A stretch of 64,000 nucleotides of DNA from the NCBI RefSeq assembly GCF_000368685.1, contig NZ_KB849623.1, forward strand, positions 1 through 64,000, written 5' to 3'. The DNA is from Acinetobacter baylyi DSM 14961 = CIP 107474 (GTDB lineage Bacteria > Pseudomonadota > Gammaproteobacteria > Pseudomonadales > Moraxellaceae). Within the stretch, counting starts at the first letter, position 1. Each line of letters begins with the position of its first letter. The position numbers and the translations under genes are program-made. Below the pieces are notes generated by a model, which did no database searches, was not told the DNA's origin, and saw nothing but the letters and a program-made list of their open reading frames with translations. This document shows positions 9,545-17,780 of this stretch, one piece after another.

Positions 9545-10186
9545 ATGACTTTACGTTTAGGCGATACAGCGCCCAATTTTGAACAAGATTCTAGCGAAGG
9601 TCTAATTAATTTTTATGACTTTTTGGGTGATAGTTGGGGCATCCTGTTTTCGCATCCAGCAGATTATACGCCTGTATGTACTACAGAATTAGGATATACC
9701 GCAAAACTCAAAGATGAATTTGAAAAACGTCATGTCAAAGCCATTGCTCTTTCGGTAGATGATGTCGATTCACATCAGGGCTGGATTAAAGACATCAATG
9801 AAACCCAACAGACCACGGTTAACTTTCCAATTTTGGCCGATAAAGACCGTCAGGTTTCTGAGCTTTATGGTTTTATTCATCCGAATGCAAGTGAAACCAC
9901 CACTGTTCGTTCATTGGTCATTATCGATCCGAATAAAAAAGTGAGACTTATTATTACCTATCCAGCTTCGACTGGACGAAATTTCAATGAAGTATTGCGT
10001 GTCATCGACTCTTTACAATTGACAGACAACTACAAGGTCGCAACCCCTGCCAACTGGCAGCAAGGTGAAGATGTAGTGATTGTACCGTCAATTAAGGATG
10101 AAGCTGAACTTAAAGAACGCTTTCCCAAAGGCTACAAGGCCGTTACCCCGTACCTACGCTTAACACCACAGCCTGATCAGAAATAA
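9545..10186 (+). CDS. 1-Cys peroxiredoxin (Prx6 type)
   Basis: Thiol peroxidase of 213 residues reducing hydrogen peroxide and organic hydroperoxides in the cytosol. The peroxidatic Cys is C45 in SHPADYTPVCTTE. No second resolving cysteine is visible, and the long C-terminal arm with FPKGY and TPYLRLTPQP is typical of the Prx6 subfamily. An upstream in-frame ATG at 9530 exists, but the GAGG Shine-Dalgarno lies nine bases before 9545, and homologues begin MTLRLGD-like, so 9545 is preferred. The physiological reductant is unknown. A terminator follows closely. Confidence 0.92.
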   Translation: MTLRLGDTAPNFEQDSSEGLINFYDFLGDSWGILFSHPADYTPVCTTELGYTAKLKDEFEKRHVKAIALSVDDVDSHQGWIKDINETQQTTVNFPILADKDRQVSELYGFIHPNASETTTVRSLVIIDPNKKVRLIITYPASTGRNFNEVLRVIDSLQLTDNYKVATPANWQQGEDVVIVPSIKDEAELKERFPKGYKAVTPYLRLTPQPDQK

Positions 10187-10207
10187 AATAATAAGACGAA
10201 TAACAGC

Positions 10208-10235
10208 AAGCCTATCCATCTGATAGGCTTTTTCC
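10208..10235 (+). terminator. Terminator of the peroxiredoxin gene
   Basis: Perfect stem AAGCCTATC (10208-10216) with GATAGGCTT (10222-10230), then a T-run. Confidence 0.85.
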
Positions 10236-10283
10236 TTTTTATAAGTGCTTTAATTTACATTGGACTTCTCAGGTATTTCAGTG

Positions 10284-10322
10284 ATACCGTTTTGGAATTT
10301 ATTCACAATAACAAAACGGTAT
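10284..10322. repeat. Inverted repeat overlapping the start of the MBL-fold gene
   Basis: Perfect 11-base arms ATACCGTTTTG (10284-10294) and CAAAACGGTAT (10312-10322), separated by 17 bases. The right arm covers the first two bases of the ATG at 10321. It could be an operator or an mRNA hairpin hiding the start. No T-run follows, so it is not a terminator. Confidence 0.75.
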
Positions 10323-11145
10323 GATCCATAAAATTCATCATCTGCACTGCGGTAGCATGTGCCCCGTTTGTGCGCCGCTAGTCGGTCAAAATGGCTGGCG
10401 TGCGCATATTGTATGTCATTGTCTATTACTAGAAACAGATCATGGTTTGGTCTTAGTTGATACAGGTTTAGGTTTACAAGATTATCTTCACCCCAAAGAG
10501 CGCTTAGGGACATTACTACCGCAGATCAGTCAAATTGAAATAAAATTTGAACTCAGTGCTATACAGCAAATTCAACAACTTGGTTTCAACCCGAAAGATG
10601 TAAAACATATCTTTGTCACGCATCTAGATTTTGATCATGCAGGCGGTATTTCAGATTTTCCACAAGCAACAGTGCATGTGCTCGCCTCAGAATTCAATGC
10701 CACTCAATCCATGAATATTAAAAATCGAATGCGCTACAAATCAAATCAGTTTAAAAAGCATCGCTACTGGAATTTTATTGAACACACGTCTGGAGAACGC
10801 TGGTTTAACTTGGAAAAAGTCCATGGTTTAAGTCTTTTTAAAGATGAAATTTTAATGATTCCTCTCATTGGACATTCTGCTGGACATTGTGGTATTGCAA
10901 TTCGGCAAAAGGAAAAAGGCTGGATGCTATTTTGTGGTGATGCCTATTTTTCACATCTTGAATTGAATGCTCAACATCGACAAAAAGGGCTAGATTTATT
11001 TGAGCGTTTTTTAGCATATGACAATCAGCAACGACTCCATAATTTAAAGCAGTTGCAGTATCTTGCCCAAAACGAAACACAGATTGAAATGATGTGCGCT
11101 CATGATCCTGTCGAATTACAACGTTATCGAAACCAAGCTAACTAA
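10321..11145 (+). CDS. Metallo-beta-lactamase-fold hydrolase
   Basis: 274-residue hydrolase of the glyoxalase II / lactonase-like superfamily. The metal-binding signature reads THLDFDHAGG (100-109), so the canonical HxHxDH is HxDxDH here, with D103 replacing the second His. Further ligands are likely in GHSAGHCG, CGDAYF and the late AHDP. Unusual cysteines cluster near the N-terminus (C10, C14, C17, and C32/C34). No signal peptide. An N-acyl-homoserine-lactonase-like activity is possible, but the substrate cannot be told from sequence. No good Shine-Dalgarno precedes the ATG, which lies inside an inverted repeat, so an alternative start or translational control is possible. Confidence 0.82.
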   Translation: MIHKIHHLHCGSMCPVCAPLVGQNGWRAHIVCHCLLLETDHGLVLVDTGLGLQDYLHPKERLGTLLPQISQIEIKFELSAIQQIQQLGFNPKDVKHIFVTHLDFDHAGGISDFPQATVHVLASEFNATQSMNIKNRMRYKSNQFKKHRYWNFIEHTSGERWFNLEKVHGLSLFKDEILMIPLIGHSAGHCGIAIRQKEKGWMLFCGDAYFSHLELNAQHRQKGLDLFERFLAYDNQQRLHNLKQLQYLAQNETQIEMMCAHDPVELQRYRNQAN

Positions 11146-11194
11146 AACACCTTAATTGGCCCACAGCTCATGATCGGGATTATAATTTTATTTA

Positions 11195-11222
11195 GCTGAA
11201 AAATTTACTTTTTTCAGTTTTT
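11195..11222 (+). terminator. Terminator of the MBL-fold gene
   Basis: Stem CTGAAAAA (11196-11203) with TTTTTCAG (11210-11217), followed by five T residues. Confidence 0.7.
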
Positions 11223-11235
11223 GGGATTGTTGAAT

Positions 11236-11270
11236 ATAAAAATAGACCAATATGCTGAGATATTGGTCTA
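11236..11270 (-). terminator. Terminator of the trpA-accD-folC-SPOR operon
   Basis: Perfect 10-base stem TAGACCAATA (11243-11252) with TATTGGTCTA (11261-11270). On the minus strand TTTTTATA follows. Confidence 0.8.
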
Positions 11271-11333
11271 CTTAAAAATGATACAGCGTTACCTTAAAAT
11301 CTATCCAAAGATTTAGCTTAATTCAATCAAATC

Positions 11334-12329
11334 CTAGCGTTGATCTAATGGAACCCAGTCAATTACCCAAGCAGATTTCATATTTAAACTCGCATCAGAT
11401 ACTATCTTTTTACGTGCTGCATCTGCTGCATCACGATCTTTAGAAGGCCCCACCATAATCCGAATTCCTTTTGAAGTTTGACTTGTCGTGACTTTATATC
11501 CTTTCGCACGTAACTTCGATACTACTGCATCAGCATTGGCCTGATTGGCTGCCAAAGCCACTTGTACCATCCAATTTTTGTCACCATTTTCAAGAAGATC
11601 ACGGGCTTTTTCAGCTTCCGCTTTTTTCTTGGTTTCGTCTTCTTTATGCTTTTTCTCTTCAGCAGCTTTTTTGTCCGCTTCAGCTTTACGTTTAGCTTCG
11701 GCAGCCTTTTTATCTGCTTCTATCTGACGTTGCTTGTCTTCGGTCGCTTTTTTATCTGCTTCCGCTTTGCGCTTGGCTTCTTGCTCTTTTTTCTGTTGCT
11801 CTGCCTGTTTTTGTGCTTCTGCTACACGTTTCTGTTCAGCCTGCTTTTTTTCAGCTTCACGTTTTTGTGTATCAGTTTGAGATGGTGTCTTAGATTGCTG
11901 TGCAGTATTCTTCTTGTCATCGACCACTTCGGGTGGAATATTATCTGAACTTTCCTGAGCAGCTAAACGACGCGCATTAATTGCAGCATATTCTTCTGCT
12001 GCCTTACGAGCTGCTTCAGCCTCAGCCTGCTGCTGTGTCGCCAAAAACTCTGCTGCACGTGCTTCTTGCTCTGCGACGGCTTTCTCACGTGCACGGCGTT
12101 GCTCTTCGAGTAACTTTTTCTCAGTTTCAACATCCACAGTAATGGGTTGAAGTTGAACAGGTGCAGTTTGGGTATTGTCTTTTGCTGCTTGCTGTTCAGT
12201 TTTTTGCTGATGATCTACATGCGTTTGATGTATTTCTTCTTTGCCTTTCAGTAATAGTGCTGCCAATAAAACCCCACCACCTAATAAAACAACGCCACCC
12301 ATCCAGCGTTGCTTGCTATTCATTGACAT
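11334..12329 (-). CDS. SPOR-domain cell-envelope protein (DedD-like)
   Basis: 331-residue inner-membrane protein. A single transmembrane anchor lies near the N-terminus (about 10-29). It is followed by a long, highly charged Ala/Lys/Glu/Gln-rich region likely to be helical or coiled (about 40-250, TolA-like) and a C-terminal SPOR domain (about 255-331) that binds denuded septal peptidoglycan. E. coli dedD also follows folC. The ATG at 12329 has GGGAG 11 bases upstream. An ATG at 12323 overlaps the folC stop as ATGA and is an equally plausible start. The repeats make this region prone to length variation. Role in division is inferred from the domain. Confidence 0.85.
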   Translation of the reverse strand: MSMNSKQRWMGGVVLLGGGVLLAALLLKGKEEIHQTHVDHQQKTEQQAAKDNTQTAPVQLQPITVDVETEKKLLEEQRRAREKAVAEQEARAAEFLATQQQAEAEAARKAAEEYAAINARRLAAQESSDNIPPEVVDDKKNTAQQSKTPSQTDTQKREAEKKQAEQKRVAEAQKQAEQQKKEQEAKRKAEADKKATEDKQRQIEADKKAAEAKRKAEADKKAAEEKKHKEDETKKKAEAEKARDLLENGDKNWMVQVALAANQANADAVVSKLRAKGYKVTTSQTSKGIRIMVGPSKDRDAADAARKKIVSDASLNMKSAWVIDWVPLDQR

Positions 12330-13606
12330 TTTTCTAAATACTCCCAAACCGCTTCTAAAGTATGAAACGATCCACAGACCAAAATCAGCTGATGAGGTCG
12401 AGATTCCTCAAGCGCAACACTGAAAGCCTCTCGAATACTGTCATACTGCTGAGTTATTTCGCCATCGAGTGCATCAAGTAATTGGGTTACTGGCGCAGCC
12501 CGTGGAACGCTTAATGCAGCAACTTTCCAATGTAAAACAGCAGGTTTCAGCAAATTGACAACCGCTTTTATATCTTTATCTGCCAACATTGAAAAGACAG
12601 CGATCACTTCTGTGTACTGTTTATTGTATTCTAAGAAATTTCGCAATTGCTTTAACAAAAAATCAACACCATGACCATTGTGTCCAGCATCAAAAACAAC
12701 CGCTTTATTTTTTATTATTCTCTGTTCAAAACGTCCTGCAAGATGTGCTTTTTCGATTCCACTGGTGATGGCTGCTTGAGAAACATCAATGCCACTCACC
12801 AATAAGGCTGCGACCGCCGTGGAAATATTTTCAAGTGCCAACGAACCCAGTGGCAATTTAAGCGTAGTTCCCGAACTGGCAAAATTCCAGCTTTTCTGAT
12901 CTGGTGCAACCTGATAAAAATAGTCACGCCCCAGTACATAAAGTTGTGCTTGTTGCGCTGCTGCTTTGTCTGCAATCGCCTGAGGTAAAGTTTGTACTCC
13001 TCCAAAAATCACGGGGATGTTCGAACGAATAATTCCTGCTTTTTCAAACGCAATTTTTTCGATGGTATCGCCAAGCCAGTCGGTATGATCTAAACCAATA
13101 TTGGTGATGACTGCAACATCGGGATCAATCACATTCACAACATCCAGACGTCCGCCTAAGCCAACTTCCAATACCCAAATATCACAAGCCTGCTGCTGAA
13201 ATATCAGAAATGCGGCCAGTGTAGTGGCTTCAAAAAAAGATAAACTGAGTCCACATTCACGACGCACCTGATCAACTTTGACAAAAGCCTCAATGAGCTG
13301 TTGATCTGACGCTTCCTGACCATTTAATTTAACGCGTTCATTAAAACGGTAAATATGAGGCGACTGATAAAGTCCCACCCGATAGCCTTGTTCAGTCAAA
13401 ATTGAAGCAAGTGTTGTGGTGGTTGAACCTTTACCATTGGTGCCAGCCACAGTGAATACTTTGGCCGAGGTTTGGGTGACACCGAGTTTTTCAGCAACGG
13501 GAATGACACGTTCTAGACCTAAATCAATCCCCGTAACGTGAACATGGCCCCAATATGTGAGCCATGTCATTAAATCATCTTGGATACTTGGAGCGTCGAG
13601 TTTCAA
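12320..13606 (-). CDS. folC: Bifunctional dihydrofolate / folylpolyglutamate synthase
   Basis: 428-residue Mur-ligase-fold enzyme that adds glutamate to dihydropteroate and folates using ATP. The P-loop GTNGKGSTTT (about 53-62) and the following YQSPHIYRFNERVKLNG region are diagnostic. HTDWLGDTIEKIAFEKAGI is the metal/ATP-binding segment. It overlaps the accD stop by four bases upstream, and its own stop overlaps the SPOR gene start, so translational coupling is likely. Length is normal. Confidence 0.95.
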   Translation of the reverse strand: MKLDAPSIQDDLMTWLTYWGHVHVTGIDLGLERVIPVAEKLGVTQTSAKVFTVAGTNGKGSTTTTLASILTEQGYRVGLYQSPHIYRFNERVKLNGQEASDQQLIEAFVKVDQVRRECGLSLSFFEATTLAAFLIFQQQACDIWVLEVGLGGRLDVVNVIDPDVAVITNIGLDHTDWLGDTIEKIAFEKAGIIRSNIPVIFGGVQTLPQAIADKAAAQQAQLYVLGRDYFYQVAPDQKSWNFASSGTTLKLPLGSLALENISTAVAALLVSGIDVSQAAITSGIEKAHLAGRFEQRIIKNKAVVFDAGHNGHGVDFLLKQLRNFLEYNKQYTEVIAVFSMLADKDIKAVVNLLKPAVLHWKVAALSVPRAAPVTQLLDALDGEITQQYDSIREAFSVALEESRPHQLILVCGSFHTLEAVWEYLEKCQ

Positions 13607-14499
13607 GGTAAATTCATCAGTTTAGACACAATACGAGATACAGTATCACGTAATGCATGACGATGAACAATTTGATCGACCACACCGTGATCAAGCAAAT
13701 ATTCGGCACGCTGGAACGGTTCTTCTAGTGTTTCACGTACAGTTTGTTCAATCACACGTTTACCCGCAAAACCGATCATGGCTTTAGGCTCAGCAATATG
13801 CACATCACCAAGCATTGCCAATGATGCAGTTACACCACCATATACAGGATGAGTTAATACAACGATATAAGGCAGACCAGCATCTTTCATGCGTTGAATT
13901 GCAGCAGAAGTACGCGCCATTTGCATAAGCGACAGCATACCTTCTTGCATACGCGCACCGCCTGATGCAGCAAAACAGATCAATGCTTGCTTTTGTTCAA
14001 TTGCACGTTCTGCCGCTTGAACGAAACGGTCGCCAACGACAGTGCCCATTGAACCACCCATAAAGTCAAATTCAAATGCGCAAGCAATCATTGAGACATT
14101 ATTGAGGGTACCTTGCATCACCACCAAAGCTTCGGTTTCACCTGTTTTGCTTTGCGCTTCACGCATACGCTCTGGGTAAGGTTTGCTATCTACAAATTTA
14201 AGTGGGTCTTTAGCAGAAAATTCTTGACCTAGTTCAGCATCAACTTGATCAAAGAACCAAGTCAAACGATCACGCGCTTTCATACGCAAGTGTTCATCGC
14301 ATGACGGACAAACATAGGCATTAAATGCAATTGCAGTACGAGTCACCAGTGCATGACACTCAGGACACTCAATCGTTGGCTCAGTCGATGTTGCCTTGAG
14401 CGATTGTTGTTCATTGGCAACTTGTATTCCTGGTACCTGACGTTCAGTCCATGGCGTCGATGGGCTTAGGATTTTACCTGATTTCACTTCTTGATTCAT
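13603..14499 (-). CDS. accD: Acetyl-CoA carboxylase carboxyltransferase subunit beta
   Basis: 298-residue beta subunit that transfers carboxyl from biotin to acetyl-CoA, the first step of fatty acid synthesis, working with AccA. The N-terminal zinc ribbon is complete (C45, C48, C64, C67). The crotonase-fold part contains GGARMQEGMLSLMQMAR and the oxyanion region FAGKRVIEQT. It overlaps trpA by four bases upstream and folC by four bases downstream, the arrangement common in gammaproteobacteria, where accD and folC travel together. Confidence 0.96.
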   Translation of the reverse strand: MNQEVKSGKILSPSTPWTERQVPGIQVANEQQSLKATSTEPTIECPECHALVTRTAIAFNAYVCPSCDEHLRMKARDRLTWFFDQVDAELGQEFSAKDPLKFVDSKPYPERMREAQSKTGETEALVVMQGTLNNVSMIACAFEFDFMGGSMGTVVGDRFVQAAERAIEQKQALICFAASGGARMQEGMLSLMQMARTSAAIQRMKDAGLPYIVVLTHPVYGGVTASLAMLGDVHIAEPKAMIGFAGKRVIEQTVRETLEEPFQRAEYLLDHGVVDQIVHRHALRDTVSRIVSKLMNLP

Positions 14500-15299
14500 A
14501 CTAACTCATCGAGCGCTGCTCGAAGCTCCTTGACTTTATTGACCGTTTGTTCAACCGCTTGGTCGATTGCTAACGTAGCAAAAGGTTTAACGAAAGCACT
14601 TCCTACAATCACTGCATCTGCAACCTGACCCATCGCTTTGGCCGATGCTGCATCACTGATCCCAAAACCGACACCAACAGGTACGGACGTTTTGGTTTTA
14701 ATCTTGGCGATACGTTCCGCCGCTTCAGTCACGTCCAATGTTGCGGCCCCAGTCACACCCTTGAGTGAAACATAGTAAATAAAACCACTGGCCTGCTTCA
14801 CTACGTGCTCGATTCGCTGGTCTGTCGAAGTCGGTGCAAGTAAAAAGATCTGATCCATATCATGCTGCTTAAGCACCACATCAAATTCTTTTGCTTCTTC
14901 TGGTGGTAAATCCACTAAAAGAACACCATCTACGCCACATGCCTTAGCATGAGATACAAATTTTTCGTAACCGATCACTTCAACAGGATTCAGATAGCCC
15001 ATCAGAACCACAGGTGTTTCGCTATCGTTCTGACGAAACTCCTTCACCATATTCAGTGCATCGAGGGTATTGGTTCCAGCAGCCAGAGCTCGTTCGGCTG
15101 CAAGCGCAATCACTGGACCATCTGCCATCGGGTCTGAAAAAGGCAGACCGAGCTCAATAACATCTACACCCGCCTCTACCATCTTGTGCAACAATGGTAC
15201 AGACACTTGCGGCTGTGGATCACCTGCCATCACATATGAAACCAGTGCTTTACGTTGTTGGGATTTAAGCTGTTCAAAACGGGTGGCAAGACGTGACAT
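14496..15299 (-). CDS. trpA: Tryptophan synthase alpha chain
   Basis: 267-residue TIM-barrel subunit that splits indole-3-glycerol phosphate and passes indole to TrpB. The catalytic residues E49 and D60 fall at the classical positions in VIELGLPFSDPMADGP. The phosphate-binding GVGFGISD is present. First gene of the trpA-accD-folC-SPOR operon. AAGGA lies upstream of the ATG. It is separated from trpF-trpB by about 4 kb of unrelated genes. Confidence 0.96.
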   Translation of the reverse strand: MSRLATRFEQLKSQQRKALVSYVMAGDPQPQVSVPLLHKMVEAGVDVIELGLPFSDPMADGPVIALAAERALAAGTNTLDALNMVKEFRQNDSETPVVLMGYLNPVEVIGYEKFVSHAKACGVDGVLLVDLPPEEAKEFDVVLKQHDMDQIFLLAPTSTDQRIEHVVKQASGFIYYVSLKGVTGAATLDVTEAAERIAKIKTKTSVPVGVGFGISDAASAKAMGQVADAVIVGSAFVKPFATLAIDQAVEQTVNKVKELRAALDELV

Positions 15300-15725
15300 A
15301 GGGTTGTGCTTTCCTTGATTATTTAAAACCTAATTTAAAAAAGGGAGTTGTTTGTAGAAATACAAGACATCGCATTTTAACGCTATTTTTTGCTCATTGA
15401 ACAGTCTCGGCATTAAGCAATACGTATCTCTTTACTATTTCATACAACCCATGGCGTACATTTATCAATATTTTGATTTTTTTCTCAATGATCAAAGCTT
15501 CCTATTTTTATGCAACCACCAAGATCAACGCCTTGAAAAAAAATAGGGTTTACTTCTAAAAAAAATAATAAAAAGCACTTATTTAGTTTATTTTCATCAC
15601 GTTTTTATTTTAGGTGTTTTAAAATCTATCACAAATTTTTTATATTCAGATGTGGCTAAAGATCATTTTTATAGATGATCTTTAAAAGTTTAAACGTATC
15701 TTTTATTTTATTTTAAGCTGGTATA
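15300..15725. other. AT-rich intergenic region upstream of trpA
   Basis: 426 bases with no credible gene. A 9-base inverted repeat AAAGATCAT (15658-15666) with ATGATCTTT (15675-15683) lies just past the AraC gene stop, but no T-run follows, so it is at best a weak terminator. No obvious trp operator or leader peptide with tandem Trp codons was recognised before trpA. Confidence 0.5.
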
Positions 15726-16763
15726 TCAGTCTTGATGCAGATCAGCCCGATAGTTTTTAGGGGTTCGACCTGTCCAACGTTTAAAGGCCCGACCAAATGC
15801 ACTCTGGTCTGCATAACCTAATAATTCAGCAATTTCAGTTAAAGCACGCCCTTGTTTCAAATATAGCTGACTTTGCTGCAAACGAAACTCATCGAGAATG
15901 TCCTGAAAATTGAGTTGATACTGCTTCAGCTGACGTTGTAAGGTTCGTTCAGACGCATGTAACTGTTTAGCCACGTAGTGTTGTATGACTTCATTTTGAT
16001 GACGAAGCCCCTGCTCGATTAATCCCATCACTTTTTGCTTAAATTGTTGCTGACGATGTTCAAATGTATCGGCATGCTGCAAGGACTGCTTTGCCTGACT
16101 CGATAGCATCTGATTTAAATGCTGATCCGCAGCAAAACTTCGTGCTCGTAAAATTTGTTTTGAAAATCCAATACAATACTGTCCCTCACGAATCGTCACA
16201 TCACATCCGTAAAACTGCGCATAATATGAAATAGAGAAATTGGGGACATGCCCTAATTGAATAAAAACAGGAGGAATCAAATGCTGCTGTATAATCGCCT
16301 GTGCAATCTTAAATATAAGAGCCTGATTAAGTTCGTACATTTCACGATAATCTTCATATAACGCGCCCCAACTGATTTGTATTAAATCCTGCTGCTCTAC
16401 AATTTTTAATTGCTCTAAATTGGTCTGCTTAAAAATCAAGGGATAATATTGTTCAAGCAAACTCAATGCCTGTTGTAAATTTAGACTGGTTGAAGCGAGA
16501 TAACCGATCAGTCCCACATCTTGCAAGGTTGCGTGTTCGGCCAAGACCAGACTGACAGGCCGAGATAAAGTACTTTGTACCTGCTTTAGAAGCTGCGTAT
16601 AAACATGTAAATCAAAACCCTGTTCTAGCTCCTGATCGAGGGCTTGGGAAAATTGTAACCAGTAGTCAGCCCAAGCCTTCTGCTGTGAGAGATGCTCAAG
16701 ATGATAATGTTGTCTTACCCGCTGCAATAATCGTAGATAACCCACAATAATTTTGACTGACAT
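15726..16763 (-). CDS. AraC-family transcriptional regulator
   Basis: 345-residue regulator. The N-terminal part (about 15-220) resembles the arabinose-binding-like domain of the OruR/ArgR-type AraC proteins. The C-terminal two-helix DNA-binding region (about 245-340) ends with IAELLGYADQSAFGRAFKRWTGRTPKNYR, a textbook AraC signature split by the second helix-turn-helix. The ATG at 16763 is preferred because a good promoter (16793-16821) lies just upstream, inside any longer reading from a TTG at 16811. It is divergent from the ferritin-like hydrolase gene at 16877, its most likely target. The effector is unknown. Confidence 0.88.
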   Translation of the reverse strand: MSVKIIVGYLRLLQRVRQHYHLEHLSQQKAWADYWLQFSQALDQELEQGFDLHVYTQLLKQVQSTLSRPVSLVLAEHATLQDVGLIGYLASTSLNLQQALSLLEQYYPLIFKQTNLEQLKIVEQQDLIQISWGALYEDYREMYELNQALIFKIAQAIIQQHLIPPVFIQLGHVPNFSISYYAQFYGCDVTIREGQYCIGFSKQILRARSFAADQHLNQMLSSQAKQSLQHADTFEHRQQQFKQKVMGLIEQGLRHQNEVIQHYVAKQLHASERTLQRQLKQYQLNFQDILDEFRLQQSQLYLKQGRALTEIAELLGYADQSAFGRAFKRWTGRTPKNYRADLHQD

Positions 16764-16792
16764 GGTTACACCGCAAAAGAGATATGTCGCTA

Positions 16793-16821
16793 TTTGTATA
16801 AAAAATGGCAAGGTCTGTCAA
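16793..16821 (-). promoter_or_regulatory. Candidate promoter of the AraC-family gene
   Basis: On the minus strand: -35 TTGACA (16816-16821), a 17-base spacer, and -10 TACAAA (16793-16798). It places the start of transcription just before the ATG at 16763. Confidence 0.6.
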
Positions 16822-16838
16822 AACAAAACCGATGGTTG

Positions 16839-16867
16839 TTGCCATACTCAAGTTATCTTTTTATGAG
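16839..16867 (+). promoter_or_regulatory. Candidate promoter of the ferritin-like hydrolase gene
   Basis: TTGCCA (16839-16844), a 17-base spacer, then TATGAG (16862-16867), 10 bases before the ATG at 16877. A weak -10 would fit dependence on the neighbouring activator, or a very short leader. Confidence 0.35.
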
Positions 16868-16876
16868 AATTAAAAA

Positions 16877-17752
16877 ATGAATGCACAGGTTCAGTATCAA
16901 GTCGATCCAGTTGTGCGTACCCAACTTGATTTTAAGCTTGAAGAAATTCCACGTTTTTGGTTTGCTGGTGACCCATTCCGTACGCGAATATTTGATGCAT
17001 TGAGTCTGACTTTTCCAGATGGGGAGCGTTACTTCATTGAATGCGTACGCTTATTTCGCGACAAGATTCAAGACCCTGAACTACAGGCACGTGTAGCTGA
17101 TTTTATTAAACAAGAGGCACAGCACGGTATTGCTCACGATAAAATGAATCAACTCATGAAGCAGCAAGGCATGCCTGTAGAACAATTTACCACCATGCTT
17201 AAAAAAATCTTTCGTTTCGAGCTGAGTAAACGTTCACCACAATATAACATTGCGATGACAGCAGCTGCCGAACACTTAACAGCGCTCATGGCAGAAACTT
17301 TTTACAGTAAAAAAGAAACGCTAAAAGAGGTTCATCCTTATGTCCGAGCTTTACTGGCCTGGCATTCAATTGAAGAAATGGAGCATCGTGATGTTGCATA
17401 TGATGTCATGCAACAGGTGGGAGAGGTTCCAGAAACTATACGTAAATTCACGCTGGCACTCACCACGCTTTTGATGTTTAGTTTTACCATGTATCGTGCC
17501 AATGTCATGCTGCGTTATGATGGATTTTCAGCACGTGAGCGTTTACAGCTTTTTCGTCAGGGTTTACCTTGGTTTTTAGGCCGTAAAGGCATTTTAACTG
17601 CCATGAAAAAACAATATCTGGATTGGTACAAATCAGATTTTCATCCAAGCCAACATGCAGTCATTCATCAATATGATGTGTGGGTCAAAACTTTTGAAGA
17701 AACCAAAGATCCTATTCTGGCAGGTCAGGCATTCTGGGAAGCTGGTTATTAA
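16877..17752 (+). CDS. Metal-dependent hydrolase family protein (PF10118-like)
   Basis: 291-residue predicted helical protein of the family often labelled metal-dependent hydrolase (COG3687). Glu/His motifs typical of ferritin-like di-iron folds are visible: IKQEAQHGIAHDKM (about 75-88) and HSIEEMEHRDVAYD (about 163-176). A hydrophobic segment at about 193-210 could bind membrane. Divergent from an AraC regulator, an arrangement common for inducible catabolic genes. The substrate is unknown; an oxidative di-iron role is as plausible as hydrolysis. Confidence 0.8.
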   Translation: MNAQVQYQVDPVVRTQLDFKLEEIPRFWFAGDPFRTRIFDALSLTFPDGERYFIECVRLFRDKIQDPELQARVADFIKQEAQHGIAHDKMNQLMKQQGMPVEQFTTMLKKIFRFELSKRSPQYNIAMTAAAEHLTALMAETFYSKKETLKEVHPYVRALLAWHSIEEMEHRDVAYDVMQQVGEVPETIRKFTLALTTLLMFSFTMYRANVMLRYDGFSARERLQLFRQGLPWFLGRKGILTAMKKQYLDWYKSDFHPSQHAVIHQYDVWVKTFEETKDPILAGQAFWEAGY

Positions 17753-17761
17753 AACCAGCTT
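17739..17761. terminator. Possible weak terminator hairpin between convergent genes
   Basis: Perfect 9-base stem AAGCTGGTT (17739-17747) with AACCAGCTT (17753-17761), overlapping the hydrolase stop codon. There is no T-run on the plus strand, so function as a terminator is uncertain. Confidence 0.4.
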
Positions 17762-17780
17762 GTCATCACTCAGTTGCTTA

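Noticed and set aside
11562-11948. Phe/Leu-rich open frame that looks like a membrane protein
   Set aside because: It is the antisense reading of the Lys/Ala/Glu-rich part of the SPOR protein gene; Lys and Glu codons read backwards give Phe and Leu.
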